Origin: JACPSX01 sp035288405 [NCBI: bacterium] | GTDB lineage: Bacteria > JACPSX01 | NCBI GenBank assembly: GCA_035288405.1 | Contig: DATEAK010000312.1 | Coordinates: forward strand, 1-21,456 | DNA length: 21,456 nucleotides | Direction: 5' to 3' | Part shown: positions 1-8,473 of the stretch, in pieces | Position numbering within the stretch: position 1 is the first letter of the stretch | How the letters are laid out: the number at the start of each line of letters is the position of its first letter | Translations under genes and position numbers: made by a program | The notes under the pieces: model-generated | Seen by the model: the letters and a program-made list of their open reading frames with translations, nothing else | The model's database searches: none | Told to the model about the DNA's origin: nothing

Positions 1-3000
1 ATTTCAGATCCACTCCCGCCTCTCCCCTCTCACCTCTGATGCCGACCAGCGAGAGAGCACGGGTGAGATGATATTCCACCTCAAGTAGCTGGCCTTCGGA
101 AGCCCCCACAATGCTGCTGTAAGTTACGGACAGGTCCTTGGAGAGATTTTTTCCCACGGTCACCCTGGGTCCCGATCCCTGGCCGGCTCCAACCACATAG
201 GGATCCACCTGGAAGCGATCCAGGCCCGTAATCTGCCGCACCCCTTTTTCGAGCTCTCTATCCAGTTCACCGGCCAGATAGGTAGATGCCCCCTGGGCCG
301 CAGCACCCACCGGGTTAGCAGTATTCCGCTGCCCCTGGGAGATCCCTTGACCCGTCATGCCCAGTGTGATCAGAGAAACGATGTCAACTTCATTTAGAGG
401 GGGATTGGAACTGAGTCCCACGGTGAACTCGTCCGGAGTGCCGTTCACCTTTAACGAGACCTGGTAGCTTTTTACGTTCGCTCCAGCCACCAGGTCAAAA
501 TAGGGAACGAACCGGTTGGGATCGAAGAAATCCACGGTCCCCGAGGACACTGAAAACTCTGTGCCGCGGAAAAAGATCTTCCCCTTCTTGATCTCTGCGC
601 GCCCCGTAAGGCTCGGACGTTGCAGGTTGCCGCTCAGCATGAGGTCGGCCCCCATCTCCAGGCGGGCCAAATTCGTATCGATGAGAACTCCGTCCCGGCT
701 GGCAATTTCCACGTTAAAATTAAGATTTGCGGTTTGCTCACCAAAGGGCTCCAGGCGGCGTTTGTGCAACTGGGTGAGAAGAGATTTCAGATCAATCTGC
801 CTGTGGTAGACGGCCCGTTCAACGAAAACTTGACCGCTAAGCACACGACTTCCGGAACGCCCTTCCATTAAGAGTTGAGCATTCACGCGCGAGTTGAGCC
901 CCGTTGGATAGCGCAAGGTCAGGTGTTCACCATCCAGAACCAGACGAAAGTTTCCCTTCTCTTTACCGGCGATGAAGTACTCGCCGGAGCCGCTCAGCTG
1001 ACCGCCCCCCTCCATCCGACCGCGAAACTCGAAAAGCCGGAACCGGTTGTCGGAAAATTCCCCGTTGGCTGTCAGGTCGGTTACAGCCATCCCTCCTAGC
1101 ATCGGAACCGTGAAAGCACCTTCTCTCAACGCCACAGTCCCATCCATCCGGGGGCTGGACAAGGGACCGGCAATTTTCATCTGTCCCTGAAGAGTTCCAC
1201 GTGCAATCCGGACCTGGGGTATCTGGCCTGACAGCAGCCCCAGGCTGCTTGTTCCGCTTACAGTCAAATCGGCTCTTTCTCCGAGAATCACGGAGCCAGA
1301 GGCATTCAGGTCCGTCCCGCCGCCCTGTAAATGAAAGCGGTTGGTCGTCAACTTCCCTCCCTGATAGGCAAGCTCGATGGGCCCGGAGTTCGTCAATTCC
1401 ACCCCGAAGAGGGTCGCAGCGAGTTGTTGGAATCGGATACTCCCGGCAACTTGAGTTCTGGAGCGCAAGTTTCCCGTGAATACGGCCTCGGCAGTAAACG
1501 TACCGCTCAAGGGCCCCGCCTTCCCTCCAGTGGCTTGCTGGACAAAAGCGGCCAGATCGGTACGGACCGCAGAGATCGTAACTGTAAACGGATAGTTACC
1601 CGCCAGATTCCCGCTGCCTCGAACCTGGTAGCCGCCAAAACCGCCACCAGACCATTCGATATTTCGGCCTTGCCCCCGCAAGGTGATCCGGCCTTCTCCA
1701 AGGTTATGACGCCACAGGCTAAGGCGCGAGAGTTGCAAATCTCCCGCCAGGGTAACTCCATCCCTGTTCCCGCTCCCTTTCACCTGAAGTTGGGCCACCC
1801 CGCGCGGTTCCGAGCCTTGGGAGGCAAGAACCTTAAGCTTGGAAAGATCCAAAGGCGAGGCAGTAAGCTCCCCTCCCCATTCTCCTTGCTCCCAGCGGTA
1901 GTAGCCTTTCCCCAGCAGGCTTCCGGCTCCCATCACCACGGCCAAGTTGCCCACGCGCAGTTCCCGTGAAGTTGTCATTCCAAAGGTTCCCTGCAAGGAA
2001 GAAAATGACTCCCCTCGCCAGGAACCCACTTCCATTTTTGCCGTACCTTCTCCCGACGGAGTTCCGTTCCCCGATTTCCCATCTACTTCGGCAGATCCCT
2101 CTAGAACAAGGTGGGTAAAATTTAGATCCGCACTTTTCACACCGCCCCCGAAGAGATCAACCTTTCCTCGTGTACTCCCCGTGCGAAAGCGGTCCCGGAC
2201 AGAAACCGCCAAGTCTGCAACGAGACGATCGTAACCAAGTCCCCGGATCTCCCCGCGCTCGGCCCGCACGATTACCCGACCGGAGGCTTCAACTCCGGGC
2301 CGCAGGGAATCCAAGGAGACGGTGGCCCGGAGGGACGGGATCTTGTCTCCTCGAAATTCTCCCTGGAGCCATTCAATCTCGCCGTTTCCTTTGAGATTCT
2401 CCGGTGATCCGGTCAACGAAAGGGAGCCGCTCAAGTTGCCTGCGATGGGCCAAGATTTTCCAAGGACGTGCTGGAGGCGGCGGATGTCAACTCCTCCATA
2501 AAAAACACCCAGCTCCTGGATTCCACGCAGAAAAGGGGCCGGTTTCTTCCCAAAGAGGTTCCCAGACACCAAAAAATTCGCCTTTCCCCTGAGGTTCCCG
2601 TCAGGATGGGAAAGGCGAAAGTCATCCAGGCGGAGGTTTCCACCGTCCCACTGGCCTGAAAATTTCAAAGTAGAAAATGGAACCCCTTCGATTTCTCCTG
2701 AACTAAAATCCCCGTTGGCCACCAGAATCGGATGGTCCCAGCTGCCCGAGAGACGTCCCTGACCGGAAATCTGCCTAGCCTGTCCTTCCCACTTCAAAAA
2801 ATCGATCCAAACGGGACGATAGGATCCCTGAAAGGGAAATTGCAGATCCACCCCTCCGTCCAGAGTCAGCTCACCCCGGGGCTCCAAAGCCAGACCGCGG
2901 CTCACGAGTTTCGACCGGGATATTCGGAACCGGTCCCCGGCGAAGGTCACATCGGCATCCAGCTCCAGAGGCGGGATCCCCATTTTTTCAGACCCTTCCC

Positions 3001-4237
3001 CGTTTACCTGCATGGATACCCGGCCCGTGACCTTGTGCGGTTGCGGTCCGGCCTCTCCTCCTCCCTCCAGAGAGGCTTGGCCGGAGGTCGTACCACTCAA
3101 ATCCCGAAAAATGCCCATTGGCAGAAACGGAAATACTTCTTCAATCCGCACTCCTTGCCAGTGTACTTCTCCCTGATAGTTTGGCGCGCGCCCCGGTACG
3201 ATTTGGAGTTCTCCATGCCCTTCCAAATTTCCCTTCGCCAGGGCAACCTGAACCCGTTTCACTGTAAGCTGTTCCGGGGACCACTGCCAGAGGACCTGCA
3301 ACCGGGAGAGGGCAATTCCAACTACCTTGATCCTTTTCCCCTCAGCTTCTCCGGAGGCCCGGAGCCCCGACCACGGCCCCGCAATTTTCCCCTCCAAGGT
3401 GTAAGGACCCTGAAACTGCCCCGCCGCCAGCCGAGAGTTCGTCACGGGGAGTTCGGTGGGAACGATCCTGGCATCAAAACGCATGGCCAGCGTGGGGGCT
3501 TCTCGAAAGTCAACCATCCCGGCACCTGTACTCTTCAGACCGGGCAGTTCCACCTTTAGAAGGTTGATATCGAGCTTCTTCTTTCCTCTGTGCCAGGCAC
3601 CCTCGGCCTCTAATCGGTTCAATGGGGTCTGCATATCTGCCAGGTGCAGGTCCCCACCGGATTGAGCGAAGCGGCCTGCGACCAATCCAGCCCGCAGATC
3701 AACGCTCCCCCGAGCATCGAGATTCCTGAGACTTGCCGAGAGGTTATCGTGCTCCGCAGAAACCTTCAGGCTTCCCCGGGTAATCTGGACATTCTCGGCA
3801 AAGAGATCCCAAGCTTCCATCGTCGGAGAAGGGTTGCGCTTCTGGAAAAGCGGGGAAAGGTTATCCCTGCCGGACTCATCGATGTGCAGAGAAACTCGCG
3901 GTCGGTCCACAAGCACCGACTTCAATTGCACAATCCGGGACAACAGGGGAAGGAGACGCAGCCGGACTCGGACTCGATCCGCCTCGATGGGAATCTCCTG
4001 CCCCACGGGACCCGGGCCTGCAATGGTAACCCCCCGAGCTTCCAGGGAAAGGGATAAAGGCTCCACTACCAGTCGATTTATCTTAAGAGTCGACTGCAAA
4101 TTCTCATCGTACAGGGCGATCAGGCGTCCCATAAGCCAGCCATTTACCTGATCGCTCTGGACCCAGGCGCGCACAAAAAACAAGATTGCGCCGATGGCCA
4201 GTGCGGCCACGAAAAGAAAGCCCCAGCGCCGCTTCAT
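1..4237 (-). CDS. tamB: TamB-like translocation/assembly module protein (3' end off window)
   Basis: The frame is open from the ATG at 4237 to the window edge, 1412 codons without a stop. It begins with a short basic stretch and one hydrophobic segment (GFLFVAALAIGAILFFV), a signal-anchor for the inner membrane. The rest is a long run of amphipathic beta segments rich in G, S, L and V, as in AsmA/TamB proteins, which form a lipid- or protein-conducting beta-groove across the periplasm. The C-terminal region (from about residue 1150) has the TamB/DUF490 character: FFRGTEFSVSSGTVDFFDP, then NPPLNEVDIVSLITLGMTG, ending ..GEAGVDLK, which resembles the family's closing GVDLKYRF. Only a handful of residues are therefore probably missing. 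An AGGA lies 9 bases before the ATG. pssA ends 17 bases upstream, so the two are probably co-transcribed. Family assignment comes from pattern; the substrate is not deducible. Confidence 0.87.
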   Translation of the reverse strand, partial: MKRRWGFLFVAALAIGAILFFVRAWVQSDQVNGWLMGRLIALYDENLQSTLKINRLVVEPLSLSLEARGVTIAGPGPVGQEIPIEADRVRVRLRLLPLLSRIVQLKSVLVDRPRVSLHIDESGRDNLSPLFQKRNPSPTMEAWDLFAENVQITRGSLKVSAEHDNLSASLRNLDARGSVDLRAGLVAGRFAQSGGDLHLADMQTPLNRLEAEGAWHRGKKKLDINLLKVELPGLKSTGAGMVDFREAPTLAMRFDARIVPTELPVTNSRLAAGQFQGPYTLEGKIAGPWSGLRASGEAEGKRIKVVGIALSRLQVLWQWSPEQLTVKRVQVALAKGNLEGHGELQIVPGRAPNYQGEVHWQGVRIEEVFPFLPMGIFRDLSGTTSGQASLEGGGEAGPQPHKVTGRVSMQVNGEGSEKMGIPPLELDADVTFAGDRFRISRSKLVSRGLALEPRGELTLDGGVDLQFPFQGSYRPVWIDFLKWEGQARQISGQGRLSGSWDHPILVANGDFSSGEIEGVPFSTLKFSGQWDGGNLRLDDFRLSHPDGNLRGKANFLVSGNLFGKKPAPFLRGIQELGVFYGGVDIRRLQHVLGKSWPIAGNLSGSLSLTGSPENLKGNGEIEWLQGEFRGDKIPSLRATVSLDSLRPGVEASGRVIVRAERGEIRGLGYDRLVADLAVSVRDRFRTGSTRGKVDLFGGGVKSADLNFTHLVLEGSAEVDGKSGNGTPSGEGTAKMEVGSWRGESFSSLQGTFGMTTSRELRVGNLAVVMGAGSLLGKGYYRWEQGEWGGELTASPLDLSKLKVLASQGSEPRGVAQLQVKGSGNRDGVTLAGDLQLSRLSLWRHNLGEGRITLRGQGRNIEWSGGGFGGYQVRGSGNLAGNYPFTVTISAVRTDLAAFVQQATGGKAGPLSGTFTAEAVFTGNLRSRTQVAGSIRFQQLAATLFGVELTNSGPIELAYQGGKLTTNRFHLQGGGTDLNASGSVILGERADLTVSGTSSLGLLSGQIPQVRIARGTLQGQMKIAGPLSSPRMDGTVALREGAFTVPMLGGMAVTDLTANGEFSDNRFRLFEFRGRMEGGGQLSGSGEYFIAGKEKGNFRLVLDGEHLTLRYPTGLNSRVNAQLLMEGRSGSRVLSGQVFVERAVYHRQIDLKSLLTQLHKRRLEPFGEQTANLNFNVEIASRDGVLIDTNLARLEMGADLMLSGNLQRPSLTGRAEIKKGKIFFRGTEFSVSSGTVDFFDPNRFVPYFDLVAGANVKSYQVSLKVNGTPDEFTVGLSSNPPLNEVDIVSLITLGMTGQGISQGQRNTANPVGAAAQGASTYLAGELDRELEKGVRQITGLDRFQVDPYVVGAGQGSGPRVTVGKNLSKDLSVTYSSIVGASEGQLLEVEYHLTRALSLVGIRGERGEAGVDLK

Positions 4238-4254
4238 TTAAGGGATCCTCGTGA

Positions 4255-5034
4255 TCAGAACTCCGTCCTCGGGGTTGTCAGCGCCGCTTTGCGCTTAAGA
4301 CGGGCATAGACAAACTCCGCGGGACCGGACAAGGCGTAGGCCCCCGAAAGCACCAGCAGCATCACCTGAGGAACAGAAAGGACGATGTAGAGGAGCAAAA
4401 CGGAAAAGACAAGAACTCCAAAGGGTTTGCGTCCTGTAATGCGGGCTCGTTTGTAGCTTCGGTAGCGCAGATTACTGACCATGAGAAATCCCAGCACGTA
4501 GACCAGACTCACCACAGCGAAAGGAGGCATGCGGTAAAAGGAGCCCACGTGAAAGGTGAAAAGCGCAGTGGAGGCAATGACCAGGGCAGCAGCCGGGATG
4601 GGGAGACCTACGAAATCCACCTTCTTGGAATCAGCGGACAACACATTAAACCGGGCCAGGCGCAGAGCCCCGCACAGGACAAAGAGAAATGCAGCGAGCC
4701 ACCCTACACGTCCGTAGGGTTTTAGAGCCCAGACGTAGACGAACAGAGCCGGGGCCAAGCCAAAGGAGACGAGATCACACAGGGAATCGTACTGTACCCC
4801 GAATTCGGATGTGGAGCGGGTCCAACGCGCCACCCGGCCATCAAAGCCGTCTAGAAGGGCAGCCGCGACAATGGCGTAAGCAGCCAGCTGCGGACGATTG
4901 TTGAGAACCGAAACAATGGAAAAGAAACCCGCAAACAAGCTCCCGGTGGTCAGTAAATTTGGGAGGATATAAATCCCACGCCGGGTCCCCTTTTTGGATC
5001 CCTGCCTGATTTTCCACCCGCGCTTTTCGGACAT
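4255..5034 (-). CDS. pssA: CDP-diacylglycerol--serine O-phosphatidyltransferase
   Basis: 259 residues. The enzyme makes phosphatidylserine from CDP-diacylglycerol and L-serine at the inner membrane, the first committed step to phosphatidylethanolamine. The CDP-alcohol phosphotransferase signature is complete: D62..D65-G66..A69-R70, then G79, D83 and D87 (DGFDGRVAR..EFGVQYDSLCD). These aspartates bind the metal ions and the CDP moiety. Several hydrophobic spans follow, and the RLARFNV segment is typical of the PssA subgroup. A basic N-terminus (KRGWKIRQGSKKGTRRG) precedes the first span. The start is supported by GGGAGG 5 bases before the ATG. A phosphatidylserine decarboxylase gene, often adjacent to pssA, is absent from this window. 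tamB follows after 17 bases. The subgroup call (serine rather than glycerol or inositol as acceptor) rests on overall resemblance. Confidence 0.92.
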   Translation of the reverse strand: MSEKRGWKIRQGSKKGTRRGIYILPNLLTTGSLFAGFFSIVSVLNNRPQLAAYAIVAAALLDGFDGRVARWTRSTSEFGVQYDSLCDLVSFGLAPALFVYVWALKPYGRVGWLAAFLFVLCGALRLARFNVLSADSKKVDFVGLPIPAAALVIASTALFTFHVGSFYRMPPFAVVSLVYVLGFLMVSNLRYRSYKRARITGRKPFGVLVFSVLLLYIVLSVPQVMLLVLSGAYALSGPAEFVYARLKRKAALTTPRTEF

Positions 5035-5333
5035 TCTAACCTCCCACTCCCCATCTTACACATTGCCGGCCTCTTGTATCCAGCGTTTCACTCACAGTCG
5101 ACAAGCCGCCTTCCTAACGAGAGCCGCTGCGAAAATCGGACTTTTGTCGAGCAGTAACACATTTTAGAAGCGCGAGAGAACAGTTTGTTCAAGACTCTCC
5201 GGCCTGAGGCCCCAATCAAAAGGAAGAGCAAGACGGTTAGCAAATCCACCGACCTCCCCCACACTCTGATAAAGTCCAGAAGCCAAAGGCAAACCCAATT
5301 CCTCCGCAGCCGCCGTTGGAAGTGGGGGCCAAT
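5035..5333. other. Interval between the small basic gene and pssA
   Basis: This 299-base stretch holds no gene I can support firmly. A minus-strand reading frame (stop at 5164) runs through its right half. It has no Shine-Dalgarno of its own, but it is in the -1 frame relative to the small basic gene upstream (see findings). A short GGCC-TGA-GGCC inverted repeat lies near 5200 without a T-run, so it is not a convincing terminator. The pssA Shine-Dalgarno is at the left edge. No clear sigma-70 promoter for pssA is visible, so pssA may be read from the promoter at 5470-5497. Confidence 0.4.
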
Positions 5334-5429
5334 CTATTTGCGCTTGCCGATGCAGGGCCTTCGCCCATGATTGGCCTTTTTCGATCGCCATCGGATTTTG
5401 CTGCCCCGTCGACCTGTGCCTTTTCGCAT
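5334..5429 (-). CDS. Very basic 31-residue protein, possible ribosome- or RNA-associated microprotein
   Basis: ATG at 5429, TAG at 5336-5334. The start is set by AAGGAGG ending 5 bases upstream, the best ribosome binding site in the window. A TATAAT box (5475-5470) lies about 40 bases before the ATG. The product has 8 Arg, 6 Lys, one His and no Asp or Glu, for a charge near +14. Its core reads RRGSKIRWRSKKANHGRRP and it ends CIGKRK. Size and charge resemble tiny ribosomal proteins such as bTHX or bL36, but I cannot assign it to any of them. It is divergent from hppA and upstream of pssA. The good SD, promoter and composition argue for a real gene; the function is unknown. An overlapping minus-strand frame (ATG 5391, stop 5164) has no SD. 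Confidence 0.66.
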   Translation of the reverse strand: MRKGTGRRGSKIRWRSKKANHGRRPCIGKRK

Positions 5430-5469
5430 CCCGTCCTCCTTAAAACATGGGAAATTTAAACACCGGACT

Positions 5470-5497
5470 ATTATATCACCGGGCAATTGTTGACCAA
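5470..5497 (-). promoter_or_regulatory. Sigma-70-like promoter for the small basic gene
   Basis: On the minus strand a perfect TATAAT (5475-5470) is preceded by TTGGTC (5497-5492) at 16 bases. Transcription would start near 5463, giving a leader of about 34 bases. Its -35 box overlaps that of the hppA promoter on the other strand, so the two promoters probably compete or are regulated together. Confidence 0.6.
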
Positions 5498-5518
5498 TAC
5501 AAAAAGTTGGGTTATATT
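5490..5518 (+). promoter_or_regulatory. Sigma-70-like promoter for hppA
   Basis: TTGACC (5490-5495), a 17-base spacer and TATATT (5513-5518) on the plus strand. The expected start near 5525 leaves a leader of about 115 bases before the hppA ATG. Confidence 0.68.
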
Positions 5519-5519
5519 A

Positions 5520-5542
5520 CCGGGGTTTTAAAATACCCCCGG
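5520..5542 (+). promoter_or_regulatory. Near-palindrome at the hppA transcription start
   Basis: CCGGGGT, an AT-rich centre (TTTAAAAT) and ACCCCCGG form an inverted repeat with one extra C. It sits just past the -10 box and over the predicted start site. It could be an operator or a 5'-terminal RNA hairpin. It is not a terminator, because it has no following T-run and precedes the gene. Confidence 0.4.
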
Positions 5543-5638
5543 CCCTGCAACCCGATCCTAGAAGCCGGATCCCCGATTGTACCAATCTTCAGGCGAGCTG
5601 AACTCCGGTGAAGCTCTTAAGGGAGGAGACAATTCAAG

Positions 5639-7702
5639 ATGCTGGCGGCCATCATTGCCCTTAATGTAGCAGTGCTGTTGTTCGTCGTGTGGCTGATGAG
5701 ATCAGTTCTCAAAGCAGACACTGGGACCCCGAACATGCGGATCATCTCGGACGCCATCAAGGAAGGTGCCGAGGCTTTCTTGAGACGCCAGTACACGACA
5801 ATTGCCTGGTTGAGCATCTTGGTCGGCATCATCATCTTCCTGGGATACGGATTCTTTAAGGACTGGGATCTGGCGATGAAAACAACCATCGCCTTCTTTT
5901 TGGGGGCCGCTTGCTCAGCCGTGGCGGGTTATATCGGTATGTATATCTCCATCCGGGCGAACATCCGTACCGCCAGCGCCGTGCGCACTAGCCTGAACCG
6001 AGCTCTCACCATCGCCCTTCGCGGAGGAGGTGTTTCCGGGCTCACGGTAGTTGCCATGAGCCTGCTGGGCGTCGGCGGTTTGTTCTATCTCTACGGAGGA
6101 ATACTGGAGCCTCAAAAGGTGCCTTTCCTCCTGGTTGGGTACGGGTTCGGCGCTAGTTTTGTGGCTCTATTCGCCCAACTTGGGGGCGGGATTTACACCA
6201 AAGCCGCCGATGTGGGCGCCGACCTGGTGGGAAAAGTCGAGGCGGGCATTCCCGAGGATGATCCTCGCAATCCGGCCGTCATCGCCGATCTGGTGGGCGA
6301 CAACGTAGGGGACTGCGCCGGCCGTGGCGCCGATCTCTTCGAATCCACCGCAGCCGAGAACATCGGGGCCATGATCCTAGGAGTGGTACTCTTCCCTGTT
6401 TTTGGCATTAACGGAATCATCTTCCCCCTGGTGGTTCGCGCCCTGGGACTCATCGCCAGTATTGTGGGAATCCTGGTGGTGCACACCAAGGAGGATGCCG
6501 ATCCCATGGCCGCACTAAACCGCGGTTATCTTGTGACTTGCGTGCTTGCCATCATCGGGCTTTACTTTGCCACGGAGGGGATGCTGCATAACATCTGGTT
6601 TTTCTGGGCTGGTCTCACGGGTGTTGTGACCAGCTTTCTGTTCGTCATCATTACGCAATACTATACCGAATACCGTTACCGCCCGGTGAAGGAGATCGCC
6701 CTGGCTTCCCAAACCGGAGCCGCCACGAACATCATCACAGGTTTTGCCGTGGCACTGGAATGCACCGCCCTTCCAGTCCTGGTGCTGGCGGTTGCTCTGA
6801 TCACCTCCTTCTACTTCGGCCAATGGAGCGGCTTAACAAATTCCAGCGGTCAATTGATCGGCGGCCTTTACGGAACCGCCATCGCCACGATGGGTATGCT
6901 GGCGACAGCCGCCTACATCCTGGCCATGGACACCTTTGGCCCCATTACGGACAATGCCGGTGGAATCGTGGAAATGTCCGGGCAACCCGAGGATGTCCGC
7001 AAAAAAACCGATCGACTGGACTCCGTGGGAAATACAACGAAGGCCCTGACGAAAGGGTACGCCATCGGCAGTGCCGCACTGGCGGCCTTTCTGCTCTTTT
7101 CCGCTTATATGGACGAAGTAGCGAACCTCACCGGCAAAGCCTTCCAGATCGTGAACATTGCCAAGGTGGAGGTCTTCATTGGCGCGCTGCTGGGAGCGAT
7201 GTTGATCTTTCTGTTCAGCGCCCTGGCCATCCGGGCCGTGGGCAAATTGGCACATACGGTCATCAATGAAGTACGGCGGCAATTTAAGGAAAATCCCGGT
7301 ATCATGAAAGGAGAATCCAAACCCGACTATGCCCGTTGTGTGGACATCGTGACACGCGGGGCGCTGAAAGCAATGGTACTGCCCGGTGTCTTGGCTGTCG
7401 GGATGCCGATCCTGGTAGGGATCGTCCTAAAGGCGGAAGCTGCGGCCGCTCTGCTCATGGTGGGTACGATTAGCGGCATTCTGCTGGCTACTCTGATGAA
7501 CAACGGCGGGGGAGCCTGGGACAACGCCAAGAAGTTCATTGAGTCAGGAGCCTACGGGGGCAAGGGATCGGATACACATAAAGCCGCCGTGGTAGGGGAC
7601 ACCGTCGGGGATCCTTTCAAGGACACGGCCGGACCCTCAATCCACGTGCTGATCAAACTACTGAGCACCGTAACGCTGGTTTTTGCGCCGCTGTTTATTT
7701 AG
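5639..7702 (+). CDS. hppA: Membrane-bound proton-translocating pyrophosphatase
   Basis: 687 residues, the usual size for bacterial H+/Na+-PPases. These multi-span pumps hydrolyse pyrophosphate and export H+ or Na+. The substrate motif DVGADLVGKVE begins at residue 191 and is followed by GDNVGDCAGRGADLFE. The C-terminal acidic motif GDTVGDPFKDTAGPS is present near the end. The position that distinguishes K+-dependent from K+-independent enzymes lies in GNTTKALTKG, where Lys468 replaces the alanine of K+-dependent members. This predicts a K+-independent, hence proton-pumping, enzyme; the ion specificity is inferred from the family. The start has GGGAGGAG about 11 bases upstream. A promoter is visible at 5490-5518, and the DUF502 gene follows closely. 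It supports energy conservation and use of biosynthetic PPi. Confidence 0.97.
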   Translation: MLAAIIALNVAVLLFVVWLMRSVLKADTGTPNMRIISDAIKEGAEAFLRRQYTTIAWLSILVGIIIFLGYGFFKDWDLAMKTTIAFFLGAACSAVAGYIGMYISIRANIRTASAVRTSLNRALTIALRGGGVSGLTVVAMSLLGVGGLFYLYGGILEPQKVPFLLVGYGFGASFVALFAQLGGGIYTKAADVGADLVGKVEAGIPEDDPRNPAVIADLVGDNVGDCAGRGADLFESTAAENIGAMILGVVLFPVFGINGIIFPLVVRALGLIASIVGILVVHTKEDADPMAALNRGYLVTCVLAIIGLYFATEGMLHNIWFFWAGLTGVVTSFLFVIITQYYTEYRYRPVKEIALASQTGAATNIITGFAVALECTALPVLVLAVALITSFYFGQWSGLTNSSGQLIGGLYGTAIATMGMLATAAYILAMDTFGPITDNAGGIVEMSGQPEDVRKKTDRLDSVGNTTKALTKGYAIGSAALAAFLLFSAYMDEVANLTGKAFQIVNIAKVEVFIGALLGAMLIFLFSALAIRAVGKLAHTVINEVRRQFKENPGIMKGESKPDYARCVDIVTRGALKAMVLPGVLAVGMPILVGIVLKAEAAAALLMVGTISGILLATLMNNGGGAWDNAKKFIESGAYGGKGSDTHKAAVVGDTVGDPFKDTAGPSIHVLIKLLSTVTLVFAPLFI

Positions 7703-7727
7703 GGGAATAAAGAGGTCTTCGTTCACG

Positions 7728-8387
7728 ATGAAGGTGAAGCTCGGCATTAAAAGCAAGATCATCACCGGACTCGTGATCGTGGTTCCCCTGTGGGCCACCT
7801 ACCTCGTGTTGCGGGCATTTTTCGAGACCTTGGATGGGTTTTTGGGTCCCTACCTGGAACCCGTGGTTCGGAACTTCCTGCCGAAGATCCACAATATTCC
7901 CGGTCTCGGAATCGTCGCAGCGCTCCTTGTCCTTTATTTGATCGGATTGGTGACGACCAACATTCTCGGGCGCCGGCTGATTCACCGTCTGGACTTGTTC
8001 CTCAAGAGGATCCCGCTCGTAAAAACCGTTTACGGCGCCGCAACGCAGATCACGGAGGCCTTCAGCACCCCCTCAAAGACCGCATTTAAAAAGGTCGTGT
8101 TTGCCGAACTCCCTTACCCGGGAGTTTACGCCCTGGCCTTCGTGACGAACACGATTCGGGATGAGCAGGGCCGGGAGCTGCTGGTGGTCTTTGTTCCGAG
8201 CACTCCGCTCCCCACGGCCGGCTTCACGCTGATTATTCCTCCAGAGAAGGTGGTCGAGTCCACCATGACCGTGGAGGAGGGGATGAAGCTGATGCTCTCT
8301 GGAGGAATCATCTTCTCTAAGGTCTCGACGTTTCCGACCTCTTCTCGGGAACGCCAGGATCGACCTTTTGTCAGTGTACAGCCATGA
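7728..8387 (+). CDS. DUF502 family membrane protein
   Basis: 219 residues from the ATG at 7728, which has AGAGGT upstream and avoids overlap with hppA; the same frame is open back to 7683. After KVKLGIKSKIITG the first span is LVIVVPLWATYLVLRAF. A second span follows near residues 60-82 (IPGLGIVAALLVLYLIGLV), then the cytoplasmic-type segment with RRLIHRLDLFLKRIPLVKTVYGAATQ, the family's hallmark. The C-terminal half contains VFVPSTPLPTAGFTLIIPPE. DUF502 includes the plant COV/LCV membrane proteins; no biochemical activity is established. It lies 25 bases after hppA and before envelope-related genes, so it is probably in the hppA transcript. Confidence 0.88.
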   Translation: MKVKLGIKSKIITGLVIVVPLWATYLVLRAFFETLDGFLGPYLEPVVRNFLPKIHNIPGLGIVAALLVLYLIGLVTTNILGRRLIHRLDLFLKRIPLVKTVYGAATQITEAFSTPSKTAFKKVVFAELPYPGVYALAFVTNTIRDEQGRELLVVFVPSTPLPTAGFTLIIPPEKVVESTMTVEEGMKLMLSGGIIFSKVSTFPTSSRERQDRPFVSVQP

Positions 8388-8473
8388 CCGCGCCAAGCTG
8401 GAGGTATTCCGCAAATTCGAACGGGTGCCGGCCGGCCTCTATTCTGCAACTGTAAAGGGGAGGAAGAAACCTT

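Noticed and set aside
516-4151. Many plus-strand open frames opposite the tamB gene
   Set aside because: They are fragments in several frames without ribosome sites. The minus strand holds one uninterrupted 1412-codon frame with TamB character.
8403-8430. A TTCGAA-containing stretch resembling a tRNA T-loop
   Set aside because: The flanks do not pair into a T-stem and no acceptor or anticodon arms are present.
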